Of a DNA stretch of 64,000 bases, positions 29,323-40,463 are shown piece after piece; position 1 is the stretch's first letter; each line of letters opens with the position of its first letter. Under the pieces are notes generated by a model. It was not told where the DNA came from. It did not search any database and saw only the letters and a program-made list of their open reading frames with translations. Made by a program: the position numbers and the translations under genes. Source of the stretch: Paracoccus isoporae (lineage in GTDB: Bacteria > Pseudomonadota > Alphaproteobacteria > Rhodobacterales > Rhodobacteraceae); the NCBI RefSeq assembly GCF_900101865.1, contig NZ_FNAH01000003.1:1-64000 (forward strand), read 5' to 3'.

Positions 29323-30165
29323 TCATCGCTGGCAGGCGCGGCACCAGAAGCTGGACCTGCCTGACTGCACGACGCGCCGGATGACGCCTCGGCATCCCGG
29401 ACGCGGGCAGGGTTCGCCTGCACGATCATAGACGCGGAAACTGTGCTGGAAATAGCCCAGCTCTCCGCTGGCCTGCCGGTGATCGCGCAGCGAAGAGCCG
29501 CCCGCGGCAATCGCCTCGGTCAGCACATCCTTGATGTGCAGCGCCAGGGCGTCGAGCCGCGTCCGCCCGATCCGCCCGGCCGCCCGGCGCGGGTCGATCC
29601 CGGCGCGATGCAGCGATTCGGAGACATAGATATTGCCCAGCCCCGCCACGACGCGCTGATCGAGCAGCAGTGCCTTCACCGGCGCACGCCGTCCGGCAAA
29701 AGCGGCGGCCAGCGTGGCGCCGGTGAACGACGCCCCCAAAGGCTCCGGCCCCAGATGGTCGAGCAGCGGCGAGCGGTCGTCGCGGATCAGGTCCACCATG
29801 CCGAAGCGCCTTGCGTCGTTCAGCGTGATCCGCGTGCCGGCATCGGTGTCGATCACGACATGGTCATGCTGCGGCAGGATGGCCGGATCGCGGTGGAACT
29901 GGCCCAGCCCCGCGCCTTCGATCACCAGCCGGCCGGACATGCCCAGATGGATCAGCAGCGCCGCATCACGATCCAGATCGGCGAGGATATATTTGGACCG
30001 GCGGCGCAGCCCGGTCACCATCGCCCCCGTGGCGATCTGGGTCAGCTCGGGCGGGAATTTCCAGCGCAGGCCGTCACGGTTCAGCAGCAGCCGGTCGATG
30101 CGCCGCCCCTCCAGATGGGGAAGAAGTCCACGTCGGACGGTCTCGACTTCGGGCAGTTCTGGCAT
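29323..30165 (-). CDS. mutM: formamidopyrimidine-DNA glycosylase
   Basis: Removes 8-oxoguanine and other oxidised purines and nicks the abasic site. A 280-residue protein starting [14 protein letters not shown], where Pro2 is the catalytic nucleophile and Glu3 and Glu6 are conserved. [20 protein letters not shown] and the C-terminal zinc finger (four Cys in [17 protein letters not shown] and WCRACQR) are intact. The true start is fixed by PELPEVE; the open frame upstream to 31092 is a shadow of ubiE and ubiB. It is divergent from ubiE across 75 bp. Confidence 0.97.
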   Translation of the reverse strand: MPELPEVETVRRGLLPHLEGRRIDRLLLNRDGLRWKFPPELTQIATGAMVTGLRRRSKYILADLDRDAALLIHLGMSGRLVIEGAGLGQFHRDPAILPQHDHVVIDTDAGTRITLNDARRFGMVDLIRDDRSPLLDHLGPEPLGASFTGATLAAAFAGRRAPVKALLLDQRVVAGLGNIYVSESLHRAGIDPRRAAGRIGRTRLDALALHIKDVLTEAIAAGGSSLRDHRQASGELGYFQHSFRVYDRAGEPCPRPGCRGVIRRVVQSGRSSFWCRACQR

Positions 30166-30240
30166 TCCGCAATCTTTCGTCGCATTGTGTCGGCCAATCT
30201 GCGGTCTTAACTGGCCCCCAGAGACAGCAACGGCAAGAGC

Positions 30241-30987
30241 ATGACGAGCGAGAAACAGACCCATTTCGGCTTCCGCAGCGTGGCCGAGGACGAAAAGGCC
30301 GGCATGGTGCATGGCGTGTTCTCGCGCGTGGCCTCGCGCTACGACGTGATGAACGACCTGATGAGTGCAGGGATTCACCGCATCTGGAAGAACGCGATGA
30401 TGGACTGGCTGGCCCCGCAGAACGGTCAGGACTTGCTGGATGTCGCGGGCGGCACGGGGGACATCGCGTTCCGCTTTCTGGATCGCGCCCCGCAGGCGCG
30501 GGCCACGGTCTGCGACATGACCGAATCGATGCTGGTCGAGGGCCGCAAGCGCGCCGAGGCGGAACGGCTGGCCGACCGGCTCGGCTGGGTGACGGGCGAC
30601 GCGATGGCGCTGCCCTTCGCGGATCACAGCTTCGACCGCTACACGATCAGCTTCGGCATCCGCAATGTCACCCGCATCCCCGACGCGCTGTCCGAAGCGT
30701 TTCGCGTGCTGCGCCCCGGCGGGCGGCTGATGGTGCTGGAGTTCAGCCAGTTGCCGGTGCCGGCGGTGCAATGGGCCTATGACCGATACAGCTTCAATGT
30801 CATCCCGGCGATGGGGCAGCTCGTCGCGAATGACCGCGACAGCTATCAATATCTGGTCGAATCGATCCGCCGCTTCCCCGATCAGGAGGCATTCGCGCAG
30901 ATGATCCGCGATGCCGGGTTCGAGCGCGTGCAGTATCGCAACCTGTCCATGGGCATTGCCGCGCTGCATTCGGGCTGGAAGCTGTAA
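30241..30987 (+). CDS. ubiE: ubiquinone/menaquinone C-methyltransferase UbiE
   Basis: SAM-dependent C-methylation in ubiquinone synthesis. A 248-residue class I methyltransferase with [20 protein letters not shown] and [19 protein letters not shown] near the N-terminus (UbiE signature 1), the SAM motif [16 protein letters not shown], and [20 protein letters not shown] (signature 2). The ending [17 protein letters not shown] is the family tail. ubiB starts 1 bp after the stop, so the two ubiquinone genes form an operon. Confidence 0.98.
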   Translation: MTSEKQTHFGFRSVAEDEKAGMVHGVFSRVASRYDVMNDLMSAGIHRIWKNAMMDWLAPQNGQDLLDVAGGTGDIAFRFLDRAPQARATVCDMTESMLVEGRKRAEAERLADRLGWVTGDAMALPFADHSFDRYTISFGIRNVTRIPDALSEAFRVLRPGGRLMVLEFSQLPVPAVQWAYDRYSFNVIPAMGQLVANDRDSYQYLVESIRRFPDQEAFAQMIRDAGFERVQYRNLSMGIAALHSGWKL

Positions 30988-30988
30988 C

Positions 30989-32524
30989 ATGCGCGGCCCG
31001 CATAATATCTGGCGCCTGATCCGCACCGGCGCCACGTTCGAGCGCACGGGCGCGATGGGCGTGGCGCTCGATGCCATGCAGGCGCCGCGCAATGTCCGCG
31101 CCGCCGCGCGTGTGCTGGGCTGGCCGTTCCGATGGCTCGGCTATCGCGGCGATCCGTCTTTGCCGCCGGTGACGCGCGCCATCACCGCACTTGGCCCGGC
31201 CTATATCAAGTTCGGGCAGATTCTCTCCACCCGGCCCGATGTGGTGGGGGTCGAGCTGGCCAACCAGCTCAGCTATCTGCAGGACAAGCTGCCGCCCTTC
31301 CCGACCGATCAGGCGCGCCAGATGATCGAGGCCGATCTGGGCCGCCCGGTTGCCGGGTTGTTCAGCGAATTTTCCGATCCCGTCGCCGCCGCCTCGATCG
31401 CGCAGGTCCACCGGGCGCGGCTGGCAGATGGCGGGCGCGACGTGGCGGTGAAGGTGCTGCGTCCCGGCATCAACGCGGCCTTTGCGCGCGACATCGATGC
31501 GTTCCATTTCGGCGCGAACATGATCGAGATGCTGTCGCCCGCCACCCGCCGTCTGCGGCCCCGCGACGTGGTGGCGCATTTCGAGGGGGTGGTGAATGGC
31601 GAGCTGGACCTGCGGCTGGAAGCGGCCTCGGCCTCGCTGTTTGCCGAAAACACGCGCGAGGATGCGCGGTTCCAGGTCCCTGCCCCGCAGTGGAACCTGT
31701 GTTCGCGCCGCGTGCTCACCTCCGACTGGGCCGAGGGCATCCCGCTTGGCAATGTCGCGGCGATCCGGGCCGCCGGGCATGACACCGAGGCGCTTGCGGA
31801 ACGCATTTTGCAGCTTTTCCTGTCCCATGCGCTGCGCGACGGGTTCTTTCACGGCGACATGCATCAGGGCAATCTGAAGGTCGCGCCGAATGGCGACCTG
31901 ATCGCCTATGATTTCGGCATCATGGGCGAGATCGACGAATATACCCGCCGGATCTATGCCGAGATCCTGATGGGGTTCATCCGCCGCGATTACGACATGC
32001 TGGCCAAGGTGCATTTCGAGGCGGGCTATGTGCCGCGCGACCGCGATCCCGCCGCCTTCGCCCGCGCCCTGCGCGCGGTGGGAGAGCCGATCTTCGGCGC
32101 CGATGCAAGCCAGATCTCCATGGCCAATCTGCTGGGCTATCTGTTCGAGGTGACGGAGCGGTTTGGGATGCAGACCCGGACCGAGCTCATCCTTCTGCAA
32201 CGCACCATGGTCGTGGTCGAGGGCGTGGCGCGGTCGCTGGATCCGAACCTGAATATCTGGAAGGCGGCGCGGCCTGTGGTCGAGGATTACATCAAGGCCA
32301 ATCTGGGGCCGCGCGCGCTGATCTCGGACGGCCAGCAGATCGCGCGGACCTTGCAGCGGGCCATGCCGCTGATGCCGCGCCTGCTGGAAGACGCCATCTG
32401 GCGGGCGCGGCACGGATCGGCCCAAGTCGAGCGGCCGCAGCGGGACCGGTTCAGTTGGCGCTCAGCCGCAATCGGGGCAGCGGCGACGGCCGCGCTGTCG
32501 CTGGCACTGACCGCCTTGGGCTGA
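30989..32524 (+). CDS. ubiB: ubiquinone biosynthesis kinase-like protein UbiB
   Basis: An ABC1/UbiB atypical kinase needed for ubiquinone synthesis, attached to the inner membrane by its C-terminus. The 511-residue sequence has the KxGQ motif in [20 protein letters not shown], the Ala-rich loop [18 protein letters not shown], the catalytic [11 protein letters not shown] and the metal-binding [10 protein letters not shown]. The C-terminal helix ([17 protein letters not shown]) is a membrane anchor. ATG 30989 begins 1 bp after ubiE. Confidence 0.96.
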   Translation: MRGPHNIWRLIRTGATFERTGAMGVALDAMQAPRNVRAAARVLGWPFRWLGYRGDPSLPPVTRAITALGPAYIKFGQILSTRPDVVGVELANQLSYLQDKLPPFPTDQARQMIEADLGRPVAGLFSEFSDPVAAASIAQVHRARLADGGRDVAVKVLRPGINAAFARDIDAFHFGANMIEMLSPATRRLRPRDVVAHFEGVVNGELDLRLEAASASLFAENTREDARFQVPAPQWNLCSRRVLTSDWAEGIPLGNVAAIRAAGHDTEALAERILQLFLSHALRDGFFHGDMHQGNLKVAPNGDLIAYDFGIMGEIDEYTRRIYAEILMGFIRRDYDMLAKVHFEAGYVPRDRDPAAFARALRAVGEPIFGADASQISMANLLGYLFEVTERFGMQTRTELILLQRTMVVVEGVARSLDPNLNIWKAARPVVEDYIKANLGPRALISDGQQIARTLQRAMPLMPRLLEDAIWRARHGSAQVERPQRDRFSWRSAAIGAAATAALSLALTALG

Positions 32525-32537
32525 TCTTGCGCGCGGA

Positions 32538-33161
32538 TCAGGGGCCGGCGGGCCGCGCGATCCAGCAACATCCGGTCGACAGGCGCGGCGTTTCGCCATC
32601 GCGGACAACTATCGCGTCCAGCCCGTAGCGCATGTCCGACATGCCATCATTGCAGGCGGCATTGGTGATCGAGGCGGTCAGCCTGCCCTCCGGTCCCGAG
32701 GCCAGCAACGCACGGCGCGGGCTGCGGAACACGCCCGTATCCAGCACGGTCAGATCGTCATAAAACATCTCGCCTTCGGGGGTCCACCACATCAGACCGC
32801 CATCGCGCGGCTCGATCATCCAGAACGGCTCGTTGCCGCCGCAGCGCAGCCCGGCCGGCACGGCATCATCCTGCCAGACATCGGTGCGATAGCGCAGATA
32901 GCGCATCGAGACCCAGCCGGTCCGCTCATTCGTGTTGAGCAGGCCCCAATTGCCTTCGGTCTCGATGATCTCGATCCCCGTGGCGTCGGGGGCGAGGCTG
33001 CCGATGATCGGCGATCCCGCATCGGGACGCTCGCGGATGTTCAGCACGTCATCCGCAGCCACCCCATGCACATCGAAGAGTGTCGGCAGGATATATTCCT
33101 GCGTGGCCCAGGCGGGTAACGCGACGGCGGTCAGCAGGCACAGCAGCACAGCCTTCAGCAT
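32538..33161 (-). CDS. secreted SH3-domain protein
   Basis: A 207-residue protein with a signal peptide (MLKAVLLCLLTAVALPAWAT), so probably periplasmic. Residues about 30-95 form a bacterial SH3 domain (VLNIRERPDAGSPIIGSLAP, NWGLLNTNERTGWVSMRYLR). The C-terminal half has LRCGGNEPFWMIEPRDGG and ACNDGMSDMRYGLDAIVV, like the uncharacterised COG3650-type domain, with two Cys pairs that could form disulfides. Function unknown. Six bases separate it from the VIT-family gene upstream, on the same strand. Confidence 0.82.
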   Translation of the reverse strand: MLKAVLLCLLTAVALPAWATQEYILPTLFDVHGVAADDVLNIRERPDAGSPIIGSLAPDATGIEIIETEGNWGLLNTNERTGWVSMRYLRYRTDVWQDDAVPAGLRCGGNEPFWMIEPRDGGLMWWTPEGEMFYDDLTVLDTGVFRSPRRALLASGPEGRLTASITNAACNDGMSDMRYGLDAIVVRDGETPRLSTGCCWIARPAGP

Positions 33162-33166
33162 CGGCC

Positions 33167-33883
33167 CTATCCCATGGTTACGCCGAAGACGCGCCCGATC
33201 AGCGCGGTCACGGCCATTGCGAAGCTCCCCCAGAATAGCACACGCAGCACCGCCTTGCCTATCGGCGCGCCACCGGTCCGCGCCCCAATTGCCCCAAGCG
33301 TCGCCAGCGCGATCAGCGTGGCGATCCAGACCACGGGGATCAGGCTGCTGCCCTGCGACAGCGCGGCGCCGGTCAGCGGCACCGCACCGGCCAGCAGAAA
33401 GGTCAGCGCCGACGTCACCGCCGCCTGGATCGGGTTGGCCGCATGGACATCGGAGAGGCCTAACTCGTCGCGGATATGCGCACCGAGCGCGTCATGCTCG
33501 GTCAACTCGGTTGCAACCAGCAGCGCGGTGTCCGGTGCCAGCCCGCGCTGTTCGTAGATCGCGGCAAGCTCTTCCAACTCCACATGCGGGTTCTCGTCAA
33601 GCGCCTGGGTCTCGCGCAGGATGTCGGCCCGTTCGATATCCGACTGGCTGGAGACGGAAACATATTCACCCGCCGCCATCGACAGCGCCCCGGCGGACAG
33701 GCCGGCCAGCCCGGCCAGCATGATCTCCGCATGTCCCGCGCCAGACGCCGCGACGCCGACCAGAAGCGAGGCGACCGAGACGATCCCGTCATTCGCCCCC
33801 AGCACCGCCGCGCGCAGCCAGCCCGAGCGGGAGACGTAATGCGGATCGTCGGGGTGGGCGTCCGGGTGTGTGTGACGTGTCAT
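33167..33883 (-). CDS. VIT1/CCC1-family transporter
   Basis: A 238-residue inner-membrane protein of the VIT1/CCC1 family, which moves iron or manganese in eukaryotic vacuoles and often has unknown cargo in bacteria. Signature segments are WLRAAVLGANDGIVSVASLL, GLSAGALSMAAGEYVSVSSQ and the cytoplasmic Glu-rich region (LEELAAIYEQRGL). Five hydrophobic helices are visible. The N-terminus is His/Asp-rich (MTRHTHPDAHPDDPHY), a possible metal-binding tail. Confidence 0.93.
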   Translation of the reverse strand: MTRHTHPDAHPDDPHYVSRSGWLRAAVLGANDGIVSVASLLVGVAASGAGHAEIMLAGLAGLSAGALSMAAGEYVSVSSQSDIERADILRETQALDENPHVELEELAAIYEQRGLAPDTALLVATELTEHDALGAHIRDELGLSDVHAANPIQAAVTSALTFLLAGAVPLTGAALSQGSSLIPVVWIATLIALATLGAIGARTGGAPIGKAVLRVLFWGSFAMAVTALIGRVFGVTMG

Positions 33884-33910
33884 GCGGTGGGCCCGTCCCC
33901 TATCGCCACG

Positions 33911-35827
33911 CTAGGCCCGCGCGGTCATCCGCGCGATGCCCAGCACCTCCAGCACCTTCGCCTCGATATCGGGCGCGTTCATCGCGGCATCGGCATACAT
34001 CGCCGCCGGGCTGTTCTGGTCGATGAATGTGTCCGGCAGCACCATGGAGCGGAATTTCAGCCCGCGATCAAACACCGCTTCCTCGGCCAGAAGCTGCGCG
34101 ACATGGCTGCCGAATCCGCCGATTGCACCCTCCTCGATGGTGATGAGCGCCTCGTGTCCGGCGGCGAGACGCAGGATCAGGTCCCGGTCGAGCGGCTTGG
34201 AGAAGCGCGCATCCGCCACGGTCGGCGTGATGCCGCGCGCCATGAGCGCCTCGCGCGCGGCCATCACCTCGGAGAGCCGCGTGCCGAAGGACAGGATCGC
34301 CACCCGTCCGCCCTCGGCGACCACGCGGCCCTTGCCGATCTCCAGCGGGCGGCCGCGCTCCGGCATCTCGACGCCGGTGCCCTCTCCGCGCGGGAAGCGG
34401 AAGGCGATGGGGCCATCATCATGGGCGGCGGCGGTGGCGACCATATGGACCAGCTCGGCCTCGTCGGCGGCCGCCATCACTACCATGCCGGGCAGGCTGG
34501 ACAGGAAACCAATGTCGAACGCACCGGCATGGGTCGCGCCATCCGCGCCGACAAGCCCGGCGCGGTCGATGGCAAAGCGCACCGGCAAACGCTGGATCGC
34601 GACGTCATGGACGACCTGATCATAGCCGCGCTGCAGGAAGGTCGAATAGATGGCGCAGAACGGCCGAAGCCCGCCCGCCGCCAGACCTGCCGAGAAGGTC
34701 ACCGCGTGTTGCTCGGCAATCCCCACATCGAAGCAGCGGCGCGGGAACCGCTCGGCAAACAGGTTCAGCCCGGTGCCGTCCGGCATGGCGGCGGTCACCG
34801 CGACGATGCGATCATCGGATTCCGCCATCCTCGTGAGCGAGCGGGCAAACACGCTGGTATAGCTGGGGGCGTTCGACTTGGCCTTGGCCTGCTCTCCGGT
34901 CAGCACGTCGAACTTGGCGCGCGCATGGCCGCGATCCGCCGCGTCCTCGGCCGGGGCGTACCCCTTGCCCTTGCGGGTGATCGCATGGATCAGCACCGGC
35001 CCGGTCGCCCGCGACTTGAGCGTACGCAGCAGCGCCAGAAGCTGGTCCAGATCATGCCCGTCCACCGGGCCGATATAGGAAAACCCGAGCTCCTCGAACA
35101 TGGTGCCGCCAATCGCCATGCCCTTGAGCATCTCCTTGGCCCGGCGCGCACCCTCCTGCAACGGCTCGGGCAGGAAGCCGACCGCGCCCTTGGCAATGGA
35201 TTTCAGCTCATGGAACGGGCCTTCGGTGTAAAGCCGCGTGAGATAGCTGGACAATGCGCCGGTGGGCGGGGCGATGGACATCTCGTTGTCATTCAGGATC
35301 ACGAACAGCCGCTTTCCCAGGTGCCCGGCATTGTTCAGCGCCTCGAAGGCCATCCCCGCCGACATCGCGCCGTCCCCGATCACCGCCACCGCATCGCCCG
35401 GATCGCCGCCCAGCTCGCGCGCCATGGCGAAGCCGAGCGCGGCACTGATCGAGGTGGAGCTGTGGCCGGCCCCGAACGGGTCATAGGGGCTTTCGGACCG
35501 CTTGGTGAAGCCCGACAGCCCGCCCGCCGCGCGCAGCGTGCGGATCCGGTCGCGGCGTCCCGTCAGGATCTTGTGGGGGTAGCATTGATGGCCGACATCC
35601 CAGATGATCTTGTCGCGCGGCGCGTCAAACACCGCGTGCAGCGCCACGGTCAGTTCCACCACGCCCAGCCCGGCACCCAGATGACCGCCGGTCTCGCTGA
35701 CCGCGCTGATCGTTTCGGCGCGCAGTTCTGCGGCGAGCTGGGACAGTTCCCTGTCGTTCAGCGCCTTCATGTCGGACGGCAGATTGACCCGGTCGAGCAC
35801 GGGTGTCTTGGGGCGGTCTTGGCTCAT
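33911..35827 (-). CDS. dxs: 1-deoxy-D-xylulose-5-phosphate synthase
   Basis: First enzyme of the non-mevalonate isoprenoid pathway, condensing pyruvate and glyceraldehyde 3-phosphate with thiamine diphosphate. The full 638 residues include [20 protein letters not shown], the ThDP motif [38 protein letters not shown] and [23 protein letters not shown] 35827 begins 23 bp after ispA stops, on the same strand as ispA and xseB, forming a compact isoprenoid operon. Confidence 0.98.
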   Translation of the reverse strand: MSQDRPKTPVLDRVNLPSDMKALNDRELSQLAAELRAETISAVSETGGHLGAGLGVVELTVALHAVFDAPRDKIIWDVGHQCYPHKILTGRRDRIRTLRAAGGLSGFTKRSESPYDPFGAGHSSTSISAALGFAMARELGGDPGDAVAVIGDGAMSAGMAFEALNNAGHLGKRLFVILNDNEMSIAPPTGALSSYLTRLYTEGPFHELKSIAKGAVGFLPEPLQEGARRAKEMLKGMAIGGTMFEELGFSYIGPVDGHDLDQLLALLRTLKSRATGPVLIHAITRKGKGYAPAEDAADRGHARAKFDVLTGEQAKAKSNAPSYTSVFARSLTRMAESDDRIVAVTAAMPDGTGLNLFAERFPRRCFDVGIAEQHAVTFSAGLAAGGLRPFCAIYSTFLQRGYDQVVHDVAIQRLPVRFAIDRAGLVGADGATHAGAFDIGFLSSLPGMVVMAAADEAELVHMVATAAAHDDGPIAFRFPRGEGTGVEMPERGRPLEIGKGRVVAEGGRVAILSFGTRLSEVMAAREALMARGITPTVADARFSKPLDRDLILRLAAGHEALITIEEGAIGGFGSHVAQLLAEEAVFDRGLKFRSMVLPDTFIDQNSPAAMYADAAMNAPDIEAKVLEVLGIARMTARA

Positions 35828-35850
35828 CTGTGGCGGCCCTTTCCGGGGCT

Positions 35851-36714
35851 TCAGCTTTGGCGGTCGATAACGAAACGCGCCAAATCGCGCAAGTTATCCG
35901 CCTGCTCACCATATGGTGAGAGGGCGGCAATCGCCCGCTCGGTCAACTCGGCGGCGTGCGACCGCGCCCCGTCCAGCCCCATCAGCGAAACAAAGGTGGC
36001 TTTTCCGGCCCGGGCATCCTTGCCGACACGCTTTCCGATGGTCTCTTCGTCGCCGGTCACATCCAGCACGTCGTCATGGATCTGGAAGGCCAGGCCGAGA
36101 TTGTCGGCATAGTCGCGCAGCGCGGCAGGATCCGCATTCGCGATCAGCGCGCCGGCCTCGGCGGCGAAGATGATCAGCGCCCCGGTCTTGGCGGCCTGCA
36201 TCCGCTTGATGCCGTCGAGATCCAGCGGCGTGGTTGCCTGTTCGGCCGCGATATCAAGCATCTGGCCATTCACCATGCCGCGCGCCCCGACAGCGTCGGC
36301 AAAGCGCGCGATCAGCCGCATCCGGGTTTCGGCCGCCCCGATGACCGGATCGGACAGCAGCGCAAAGGCCAGGCTCTGCAGCGCGTCACCGGCCAGGATC
36401 GCGGTGGCCTCGGACCACTGGACATGCACGGTCGGCATGCCGCGCCGCAGATCGTCGTCATCCATCGCCGGCAGATCGTCATGGACCAGGCTATAGGCAT
36501 GCAGCGCCTCCACCGCGGCAGCAACCGGCAGCGCCGCCGCCTCCGGCACGTCGTGCAGCCGCGCCGATTCCATCACCAGGAACGCCCGCAGCTTCTTGCC
36601 GCCCACGCAGGCATAGCGCATCGCGTCGGACAGCTCGCCGCCAGGCAGCGCCGACATGGCGGAATCGAGCGCAGATTCCACCTGCTGCTTTACCGCCTCC
36701 AGCCTGTCAGACAT
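35851..36714 (-). CDS. ispA: farnesyl diphosphate synthase-type prenyltransferase
   Basis: Short-chain trans-prenyltransferase, 287 residues. The two Asp-rich motifs are [15 protein letters not shown] (about 85-99) and [20 protein letters not shown], and KAGALI... is seen as [18 protein letters not shown]. It makes the precursor for quinones and carotenoids, so dxs downstream supplies its substrates. ATG 36714 overlaps the xseB stop (TGATG), placing it in the xseB-ispA-dxs operon. The chain length of the product (C15 against C20) cannot be fixed by eye. Confidence 0.95.
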   Translation of the reverse strand: MSDRLEAVKQQVESALDSAMSALPGGELSDAMRYACVGGKKLRAFLVMESARLHDVPEAAALPVAAAVEALHAYSLVHDDLPAMDDDDLRRGMPTVHVQWSEATAILAGDALQSLAFALLSDPVIGAAETRMRLIARFADAVGARGMVNGQMLDIAAEQATTPLDLDGIKRMQAAKTGALIIFAAEAGALIANADPAALRDYADNLGLAFQIHDDVLDVTGDEETIGKRVGKDARAGKATFVSLMGLDGARSHAAELTERAIAALSPYGEQADNLRDLARFVIDRQS

Positions 36715-36947
36715 CAGAGCCCCTCGGCCTTGGTCGTGCCGGTGGGTTGTCCCTGCGCCAGGGTGATCTTCTCGACCCGCTCCTCGGCCGCGCGCAGCCT
36801 TGCCTCGCAATGGGCGCGCAGCGCCGCCCCGCGCTCATACAGCTTGATCGAATCCTCCAGCGTCGCATTGCCGCTTTCCAGCCGCGACACGACCTGTTCC
36901 AGTTCCTTCATCGCGTCCTCGAAGGACATATCCGCGATTTCACTCAT
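36714..36947 (-). CDS. xseB: exodeoxyribonuclease VII small subunit
   Basis: A 77-residue helical protein with the XseB signature: MSFEDAMKELEQVVSRLESG and LEDSIKLYERGAALRAHCEA. It pairs with XseA (not in the window) in a nuclease that degrades single-stranded DNA. ATG 36947 overlaps the histone-deacetylase gene end by 4 bp, and the stop overlaps ispA (TGATG), so the three are coupled. The xseB-ispA-dxs order is common in proteobacteria. Confidence 0.97.
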   Translation of the reverse strand: MSEIADMSFEDAMKELEQVVSRLESGNATLEDSIKLYERGAALRAHCEARLRAAEERVEKITLAQGQPTGTTKAEGL

Positions 36948-37861
36948 CCGGCGCGCCTCATCAGTGTGTCCACATGCGCCCGCACCGAAGCCCCGAGCGC
37001 CGCAAGGTTGTAGCCCCCTTCGAGGCAAGAGACCACCTTTGCATCGCTGTTTCGCGCCCTGTACAGAATGGCGCCGGTCAGCGCGGCAAAATCCTGCGTC
37101 TGCCAGTTCAATCCGGCCAGCGGATCGTCCGTGTGGGCATCGAACCCGGCGGAGATGATGACCAGCTCCGGCCCGAAGGCGGCGACACGGCCGAGAATTT
37201 CATCCCAGGCCGCTCGCGCCGTGGACCCGTCCGATCCCGGCGGCAGGGGCGCATTGATGATCTGCCCGTGCGCCCCGGTCTCCTGCGCCGCGCCGGTGCC
37301 GGGCCAGAGCGGCATCTGATGGCTGGAGGCGAAGATCACGCCCGGCTCGTCCCAGAGCAGCGCCTGCGTGCCGTTGCCGTGATGCACGTCGAAATCCAGC
37401 ACCGCCACGCGGGACAGGCCACGCTTATGCAGCGCGTGCTTCGCGGCGATCGCCGCATTGCCGAAGATGCAGAACCCCATCGGCGTCTCGGCCTCGGCAT
37501 GGTGGCCGGGCGGGCGCATGGCAACGAATGCAGTGTCGTCAGATCCGTCCAGCACCGCATCCACCGCCGCCACCGCGCCACCCGCAGCCCGCCGCGCGGG
37601 CTCCAGCGAGCCGGGTGACAGATAGGTGTCGGCGTCCAGCATCGCGCAGCCCGCATCCGGCACGGCCGAGGCGATCCGGTCCAGGTAACGCTGCGGATGG
37701 CAGAGCAGCAGGGACGCATCCGTCGCCAGCGGTGCCTCCCTGCGGTCCAGATCCAGATCCGCCAGGGCCTCAATCACCGCGTCATAGCGCGCGACCTGCT
37801 CGGGGTGACCCGGCGGCGACGCATGCGACAGCGCGCTCGGATCGGCGAACAGCAGGGTCAC
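36944..37861 (-). CDS. histone deacetylase family protein
   Basis: A 305-residue class II HDAC-like amidohydrolase, like acetylpolyamine amidohydrolases and AcuC relatives. All catalytic elements are present: RPPGHHAEAETPMGFCIFGN (active-site His pair), VAVLDFDVHHGNGTQALLW (zinc Asp and His), SAGFDAHTDDPLAGL (second zinc Asp) and LEGGYNLAALG. The bacterial substrate is probably a polyamine or an acetylated protein lysine. It begins the operon with xseB, ispA and dxs, although no functional link is obvious. Confidence 0.93.
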   Translation of the reverse strand: MTLLFADPSALSHASPPGHPEQVARYDAVIEALADLDLDRREAPLATDASLLLCHPQRYLDRIASAVPDAGCAMLDADTYLSPGSLEPARRAAGGAVAAVDAVLDGSDDTAFVAMRPPGHHAEAETPMGFCIFGNAAIAAKHALHKRGLSRVAVLDFDVHHGNGTQALLWDEPGVIFASSHQMPLWPGTGAAQETGAHGQIINAPLPPGSDGSTARAAWDEILGRVAAFGPELVIISAGFDAHTDDPLAGLNWQTQDFAALTGAILYRARNSDAKVVSCLEGGYNLAALGASVRAHVDTLMRRAG

Positions 37862-37879
37862 GGCAGCGCCCCTTGCGGC

Positions 37880-38251
37880 TCAGACCTGATGTTGCAGATC
37901 ATCTTCTTCATATTCCGGCGAGATCCCGAGCGCCTCCATCCCCGCTTCCAGCAGATCGGCCAGGCGAGGCTCGCCCATCAGGTAATCCTCCGTGGGCGCG
38001 GTCTGCTTTGTCCGGGCGGTGGCCATGGCCTCGTCCAGCTCGCTCGCGTCGAAGCTGTCGCGGCCGATCCACATGATCGCGGTCAGCGCCGCCTGCTCGT
38101 CCTCGTTCAGATTGGCGATGAACTCGTGCAGCTCGCTGCGCACGCCGGTGCCCTTGCGCTGCCCGCTATGCGCCCAGGCGTTGATGCCGCTGTCATATTC
38201 GCGGGCGCGAATGATGATGAAGGCGAGCTTGTCGGCGGTGATCTCTAGCAT
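37880..38251 (-). CDS. DUF3775 domain protein
   Basis: A 123-residue protein of the DUF3775 family, function unknown. The family core is LHEFIANLNEDEQAALTAIM followed by WIGRDSFDASELDEAMATAR (about 40-83). It is acidic at the C-terminus (SPEYEEDDLQ) and has no export signal. Its start is 46 bp from the mutL stop and its end 18 bp from the HDAC gene, all on the minus strand. Confidence 0.85.
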   Translation of the reverse strand: MLEITADKLAFIIIRAREYDSGINAWAHSGQRKGTGVRSELHEFIANLNEDEQAALTAIMWIGRDSFDASELDEAMATARTKQTAPTEDYLMGEPRLADLLEAGMEALGISPEYEEDDLQHQV

Positions 38252-38297
38252 GTCCGTCCCTCCGCGGGGTCAGTGTCGCGCCATTCCGCGGACCGCG

Positions 38298-40127
38298 TCA
38301 ATCCTTGCGACCGAAGAGCCGCTCGATATCGGACAAGGACAGCCGCACCCAGGTCGGCCGACCGTGATTGCACTGCCCGGAGCGCGGCGTCTGCTCCATT
38401 TCGCGCAGAAGCGCGTTCATCTCGGCCGCGGTCATGCGTCGGCCCGACCGGACCGATCCGTGGCACGCCATCGAGGAGAGCACCGCATCGACCCGCGCCT
38501 GCAGCCGGTCGGACGACCCCTGATCGGCCAGATCATCGGCAATGTCACGAATCAGCGCCGTCGCGTCGAGCCGCCCGAACAGGGCCGGGATCTCGCGGAC
38601 GGCAATCGCGCCGCCGCCGAAGGGCTCGACCGTCAGGCCCAGATCCGCAAGCGCGTCGCGAATCGAGAGAATGCGCGCGGCGTCATCCTCGGGCAATTCC
38701 ACGATCTCGGGGATCAGCAAGGCCTGCGCGGCAATGCCGTTCTCCGCTGCCAGCCGCTTCAGCCGCTCATACACAAGCCGTTCATGGGCGGCGTGCTGAT
38801 CGACAAGGATCATCCCGTCGGCGGTCTGCGCGACGATGTAGTTCTCATGGATCTGCGCCCGCGCCGCGCCGAGCGGGGCATCCACCGGACCGTCACCCTC
38901 GCCGATCTCCTCGAACCGCGCGGAGGGCGCGTCGGCGAACCCGTCGAAGGCCGGGGCCTGTGCGTCATGGGCGGCCCGGATGGCGGCGCGAGACGGAGAG
39001 GTCGGGCGATACTCCATCTGATACCGCGCGACCGGCGGCTGATCCGATACCGGATCGGCCCGGAACGCCGCCAGCGTGGCCGCGCCGACCGTGTCAGAGG
39101 CGCGCCGCGATTCGCCGGCCAGCCGATGGCGCAGCGTCGCGACCACGAGACCGCGCACCGCGGCGGGATCACGAAACCGCACCTCCGCCTTGGCCGGATG
39201 GACATTCACATCCACAAGCTGCGGATCGCAATCAATGAACAGCGCGGCCGCCGGATGCCGACCAGAGGGCAGGACATCGAAATAACCGGCCCGCAGCGCC
39301 CCGGTCAGCAGCTTGTCGCGCACCGGGCGGGTGTTGACGAACAGATGCTGCGCCACCGCCGCGCCGCGGGAATAGGTGGGCAGCGCAGCGAAGCCGGACA
39401 GCCGAACCCCGTCGCGCTCTGCCTCGATCCGAACCGCGTTGTCGATGAAATCGCGCCCCATGATCCGGCTAAGGCGCGCATGCAGCGCGTCGAACAGATC
39501 GCCCTGCTCCGCATCGGCGCGCAGAATCACCCGGTCCTCCTCCGACAGGGTGAAGGAAATCGAGGGTTCCGCCATCGCCAGGCGGCGCACCACTTCCGCG
39601 ATCGCCTGGGTTTCCGCCCGCTCGCTGCGCAGGAATTTCAGCCGCGCCGGGGTGGCAAAGAACAGGTCGCGCAGCTCGACCGTGGTGCCGCGATTGGACG
39701 CTGCCGGCCGGACCGGCTCGATCCGGCCGCCGGTCACGCGGATTTCCGCGCCGTCGGCCTCGGCACGAGAGGTAATGGTCAGCCGCCCGACCGCGCCAAG
39801 CGATGGCAGCGCCTCACCGCGAAAACCGAAGCTGCGAATCGCCAGAAGATCGCTGCCATCGATCTTGGAGGTGGCGTGGCGCGACATGGCCAGCGGCAAA
39901 TCCTCGGCCGACATGCCACAGCCGTCATCGGACACGCGGATCAGCGCCTTGCCGCCCTGCGAGATGGTCACATCGATGCGCCCTGCGCCTGCGTCGATGG
40001 CGTTCTCGACCAATTCCTTGACCGCCGAGGCCGGACGCTCGACCACCTCGCCCGCGGCGATCCGGTTGGCGACGCTGTCATCGAGCTGCCGGATTACCGG
40101 GCGGATATGGGGGTGCTGAGCGTTCAT
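38298..40127 (-). CDS. mutL: DNA mismatch repair protein MutL
   Basis: Couples MutS recognition of mismatches to strand nicking. A 609-residue protein with the GHKL ATPase motifs ([40 protein letters not shown] and [15 protein letters not shown]). The C-terminal domain keeps the endonuclease motif [12 protein letters not shown], matching DQHA-x2-E-x4-E, with a CHGSVRSG and a CNHGRP segment. It should therefore be an active nicking endonuclease, as expected in an organism without MutH. mutS is not in the window. Confidence 0.97.
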   Translation of the reverse strand: MNAQHPHIRPVIRQLDDSVANRIAAGEVVERPASAVKELVENAIDAGAGRIDVTISQGGKALIRVSDDGCGMSAEDLPLAMSRHATSKIDGSDLLAIRSFGFRGEALPSLGAVGRLTITSRAEADGAEIRVTGGRIEPVRPAASNRGTTVELRDLFFATPARLKFLRSERAETQAIAEVVRRLAMAEPSISFTLSEEDRVILRADAEQGDLFDALHARLSRIMGRDFIDNAVRIEAERDGVRLSGFAALPTYSRGAAVAQHLFVNTRPVRDKLLTGALRAGYFDVLPSGRHPAAALFIDCDPQLVDVNVHPAKAEVRFRDPAAVRGLVVATLRHRLAGESRRASDTVGAATLAAFRADPVSDQPPVARYQMEYRPTSPSRAAIRAAHDAQAPAFDGFADAPSARFEEIGEGDGPVDAPLGAARAQIHENYIVAQTADGMILVDQHAAHERLVYERLKRLAAENGIAAQALLIPEIVELPEDDAARILSIRDALADLGLTVEPFGGGAIAVREIPALFGRLDATALIRDIADDLADQGSSDRLQARVDAVLSSMACHGSVRSGRRMTAAEMNALLREMEQTPRSGQCNHGRPTWVRLSLSDIERLFGRKD

Positions 40128-40263
40128 AACGCAATATCTAGCAAATCTGAACGGCGCGGGAAATGATTCTCCGGCTCAAACCGGCTGGCAGGGAAACCGG
40201 CCTGTGTCGCCGGGCGTTAATGATCCAGCGGAATGACTTCCGTCCTAATTAGGGAGAGTTGAG

Positions 40264-40440
40264 ATGAAAAGAATTGCAGCCCTCGTGATCTGCGGATCGG
40301 TTCTCGCAGTCGCCGCCTGCGGCGAAAACGCCGCCACACGCGCCACCACCGGCGCGGCGACGGGTGCCGTTGTCGGCGGTCCGGCGGGCGCGGTGGCCGG
40401 TGCGGCGCTCGGTGGCTCGGGCGCGGTCCGGGTCGAATAA
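40264..40440 (+). CDS. small glycine-zipper lipoprotein
   Basis: A 58-residue protein. The N-terminus is a lipoprotein signal (hydrophobic stretch then LAVAAC at residues 14-19, Cys lipidated), followed by a Gly/Ala zipper (TGAATGAVVGGPAGAVAGAA) typical of membrane-inserting osmotic-stress or envelope lipoproteins. ATG 40264 follows AGGGAGAG. It is a single gene between mutL and the M16 proteases, with a strong palindromic terminator 24 bp beyond its stop. Function unknown. Confidence 0.82.
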   Translation: MKRIAALVICGSVLAVAACGENAATRATTGAATGAVVGGPAGAVAGAALGGSGAVRVE

Positions 40441-40463
40441 ATCAATTGAAACGATACGAGGCC

